From Cymodocea nodosa (lineage: Eukaryota; Streptophyta; Magnoliopsida; Alismatales; Cymodoceaceae): a stretch of DNA of 64,000 nt. Below the pieces are notes generated by a model, which saw only the letters and a program-made list of their open reading frames with translations, ran no database searches and had not been told where the DNA came from. The stretch spans positions 20,883,001 to 20,947,000 of the forward strand of contig CM072340.1 in the NCBI GenBank assembly GCA_036874045.1, written 5' to 3'. Both the position numbers and the translations under genes were made by a program. Positions within the stretch are counted from its first letter, which is position 1. Every line of letters starts with the position of its first letter. This document shows positions 61,692 to 64,000 of this stretch, in pieces.

Positions 61692-63112
61692 TCAGCAGAA
61701 CACCACCTCTCCATTGCCATCATTGTCGTCGTCGTCGTCATCTTCATCGCCACCCCTTTCATCCGGGTCCTCCTCATCTCCAAAGCACTCGACCCCGTGC
61801 GGCTCATGGCCTGACCCAAAGGACCGGATGTGGTCCTTGAGCGACCTCTTGTGCTTGAAGTCGGATCCGCAGGTGCAGAACCACAGCTTCCCACAATTCT
61901 TCTCGTGGGTGCGCCAATCGCCGCGGACGGCGAAGGTCTTGCCGCACCTCCGGCAGGAGAAGGCCCGGGAGCCGTGCTTCCGCTTGTAGTGGGTCTGGAG
62001 TGTCCTGAAATCCTTGAGTGGTCTCGACCGAGGGTGGTCGATGTTATTCCGGCAGCCTTCGGCGCAGCAGTAGCATGGCAGCCTCATCGACGTCGGGATG
62101 GCTTGCTTTGTTGTGGCTCGTAGCGACTCCGGCCCTTTCCTGTACTGCGATCCGTGCCCCCACATGTGCATCTGAGGATCAATTGTTTGAGTTTCATAAA
62201 TGGTTGGTGGTGTGTGGAAAGCATGTATCAGATGATGCACTTCCTAAATGATTAAAGTATATATATCCTTCTCGAAAGAAATAATTAAGAGCAAGAAATA
62301 TGGAAAGAACCATGAGAGATAAGATAAAGAAGTAGAACAGATTTGAAGAAGTGACTACAAGAAACGGTTAGTGGTGCATGCATGTGTACATACATAAAAG
62401 AAACACCTGCAGAAAACATTCATATTCATAGATCGTCACGAAAAAATAACAAAAAATCTGCTTGTATTTAAGGAGGAGGTAGAAGAAGGACGGCTATTCA
62501 TTATGCAAAAAAGGAGAAGAAGAAAGAAGAAGAAGAAGAAGAAGAAGAAGAAGAAGAAGAAGAAGAAGAAGAAGAAGAAGAAGAAGGCATCAGAATAGAT
62601 ATATGTGTGTGTGCAAAAACCTGCATATTGTTGAAACGATTGAAGGTCTTGTTGCACACAACGCAAGAGAACTGCGTTGGACCGACGAGGATCTCCGCAG
62701 GAGAGGGAATCCAGTATTTAATGGGGTGTGCGCTGTCGGACGGGAGATTGAGCATGTTGGGGTAACTTCCCATGTCCTCTGGGTTGTTGCTGTTACTTTT
62801 GTTTTTGCTTGGGCCTTCACAGTACTCGTCTGTTCGGCAACCTGCGTTGCTGGGTGGACCAATGCAGAGGCAGAAATCGGTGGCGTCCAGGTCCGATGGC
62901 TTGCGTGGGATGTGGCAATGCTGGTGGTACAGCCGCAACGTGGAGGTCGCGCTACACAGGGAAGAAGATGCCGCTGGTGGAGCATGGTGTTGTTGGTCTT
63001 GCCCCGGCGGGGAGAGGGTGAGAACTATGGACTCTTCTTCCTCCTTGTTCATCACTTGCTCCTGATTCCTTGACGACTTGTTGGTGTTGTGCATCATCAC
63101 ATCAAACCCCAT
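61692..63112 (-). CDS. WIP: WIP-type C2H2 zinc-finger transcription factor, 323 aa, two exons
   Basis: Exons: 63112-62621 and 62171-61692, with a phase-0 join. An in-frame TAG lies three codons upstream of the ATG. The N-terminal half is disordered, with a short [10 protein letters not shown] motif. The name-giving Trp-Ile-Pro is at 134-136 ([13 protein letters not shown]). Four zinc fingers follow. The first uses C150, C153, H166 and H170, split by the intron after NNMQ. Next come [48 protein letters not shown] and [24 protein letters not shown] factors (TT1, NTT and relatives) act in the nucleus in seed-coat, transmitting-tract and root-meristem fate. Which member this is cannot be settled here. 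The C-terminal tail is unusually acidic, with seven Asp in one run. Confidence 0.93.
62524..62586. repeat. (GAA)n microsatellite in the WIP gene intron
   Basis: About 20 uninterrupted GAA/AAG units on the plus strand, so a CTT polypyrimidine run on the sense strand, 35 bp downstream of the exon 1 donor. It is length-unstable by nature. It creates a spurious poly-Ser reading if the intron is translated. Confidence 0.95.
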
Positions 63113-63213
63113 GCAACTCTAATCCTCCCTCCCAACCCAATCTCTACCGGTGGATATATATGTGGCTTCTGGTGCTGCTGCTGCTTCTTCTTCCAACGCC
63201 TTGTAATCGTGTT

Positions 63214-63223
63214 CTATATATAT
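63214..63223 (-). promoter_or_regulatory. TATA box of the WIP gene
   Basis: The minus strand reads TATATATAGA about 105 bp upstream of the start codon. It is consistent with a short leader. Confidence 0.5.
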
Positions 63224-64000
63224 GCATGATAATTAGCTAGCTTGCAGTAAAAAAAATTTTAAAAAAATTGGTGTTTGGGTGGTGTTAATAATTAATCGAG
63301 GAACCTTTGGTCGATTGAGCCAGGTAGAGAGTTTGCACGTGTAGTGGTGGAGAGAAGGGATGGGGATGTGTGGTTTTTGGCGTGTTGGGGGGAAAGGGGG
63401 GACAAGAGACCGGCAAAGAAGGAAAGCTCTTGCAAGAGGCGCTGCGTAAGTACTGCACACATAGAAGAGCACAGAAGACAAATCAAACTACAATCTCTCT
63501 CTCACTCACCATCCCATGCTACTGAGATGGGAAGACCGGGCTCTGTCTAATAAGGTTCTACCTTCCTTCCCATGTATAACTAATTATATATATAGATATA
63601 TCCTGGATTCTAAGTATATATCTAATTGGAGGTTTACCCATCAAAAAGAAAAGAAAAGAAAAGAACAGTAGTTGGAGACTTGGGCTTCATGTAGATAATG
63701 GCAGAATAGCCGTTTAACGATGAGTCTTAAAACTTAATATTTCCTTTTCCAATGTGTAGATCTCTTGCTGGGAGTGTGTAAGGGTATATTCTTTCCAACC
63801 CTAGAGAAATTTTTTGAAACAACACAGTGGCGAATCCTTCTAGGGTTTACCTGATCATCTTTGCCATTAATCTGAATCTTCTTACAAGTATCTTCAAAAT
63901 GCTATTAGCCCATGTGATCTCCAAGGCCGGCATCATATATAATCAGTGAAATTTTTTTCCTATAAAGTTCTTCCAATAATTAGGGTTTGAATTCACAATA
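63224..64000. other. Upstream region of the WIP gene to the window end
   Basis: A G-rich patch (about 63340-63440) and short AAAAG repeats (about 63644-63665) are visible. The frames seen here overlap each other and look random. It probably holds the WIP promoter. No specific binding sites can be claimed. Confidence 0.5.

Noticed and set aside
62501..63112. A 203-aa reading frame ending in a long poly-Ser and Phe run
   Set aside because: The poly-Ser part is the (GAA)n intron read through. The frame is real only to the donor at 62620, after which the WIP zinc finger continues in exon 2.
1..64000. CRISPR arrays, operons, rRNA or tRNA genes
   Set aside because: None found. The repeats seen are tandem or transposon-type and the genes are intron-bearing plant genes.

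Overview
The window is nuclear DNA of a flowering plant. It is AT-rich, its genes are split by GT-AG introns, its protein families are plant-specific (CASP-like, SPX, CLE, PELPK, WIP zinc finger), and it holds Ty1/copia, LINE and MITE-type elements. A non-grass monocot is my guess, but nothing in the sequence fixes the species. There is no sign of prokaryotic, organellar or viral DNA. Exon joins below were placed by hand from GT/AG sites, reading phase and family resemblance.

Layout. 1-3216 (-): a decayed Ty1/copia retrotransposon that runs off the left edge. 3475-5157 (-): a CASP-like four-helix membrane protein. 5.2-10.5 kb: gene-free AT-rich DNA with three families of diverged tandem repeats. 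10509-11703 (-): a single-SPX phosphate-signalling protein with PHR1-type P1BS sites upstream. 12-17.8 kb: no confident gene, but one promoter-like block and some exon-like fragments. 17815-18183 (-): a CLE peptide precursor ending in a CLE9-13-type motif. 21685-22110 (-): a secreted PELPK-like proline-rich wall protein. 22919-27154 (-): a UFD1/PPC/zinc-finger protein, with a 0.56-kb inverted-repeat element in intron 2. 27.2-31.7 kb: AT-rich intergenic DNA with a 0.97-kb MITE. 32244-36452 (+): a BRO1-like domain protein. 38951-43059 (+): a plastid RHOMBOID-like protein that lacks the catalytic Ser and His, with a MITE in intron 1. 44098-53773 (+): a nine-exon plastid DUF2854 membrane protein whose 4.1-kb intron carries a LINE remnant, itself hit by an antisense LINE tail. 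53.8-61.7 kb: mostly featureless intergenic DNA. 61692-63112 (-): a WIP-type C2H2 transcription factor.

The genes are independent transcription units and do not form a pathway cluster. Two encode predicted plastid membrane proteins (RBL9-like and DUF2854) and lie next to each other on the same strand. SPX links to phosphate status, while CLE, PELPK and CASP-like belong to cell-surface and cell-wall biology. I found no convincing undescribed multi-gene system. The observations most worth checking are the predicted protease-dead rhomboid, the His-rich CLE precursor, the nested LINE insertion with a perfect 13-bp target duplication, the paired P1BS sites, the 39-G tract inside the SPX gene, and the inverted-repeat elements lying in introns.
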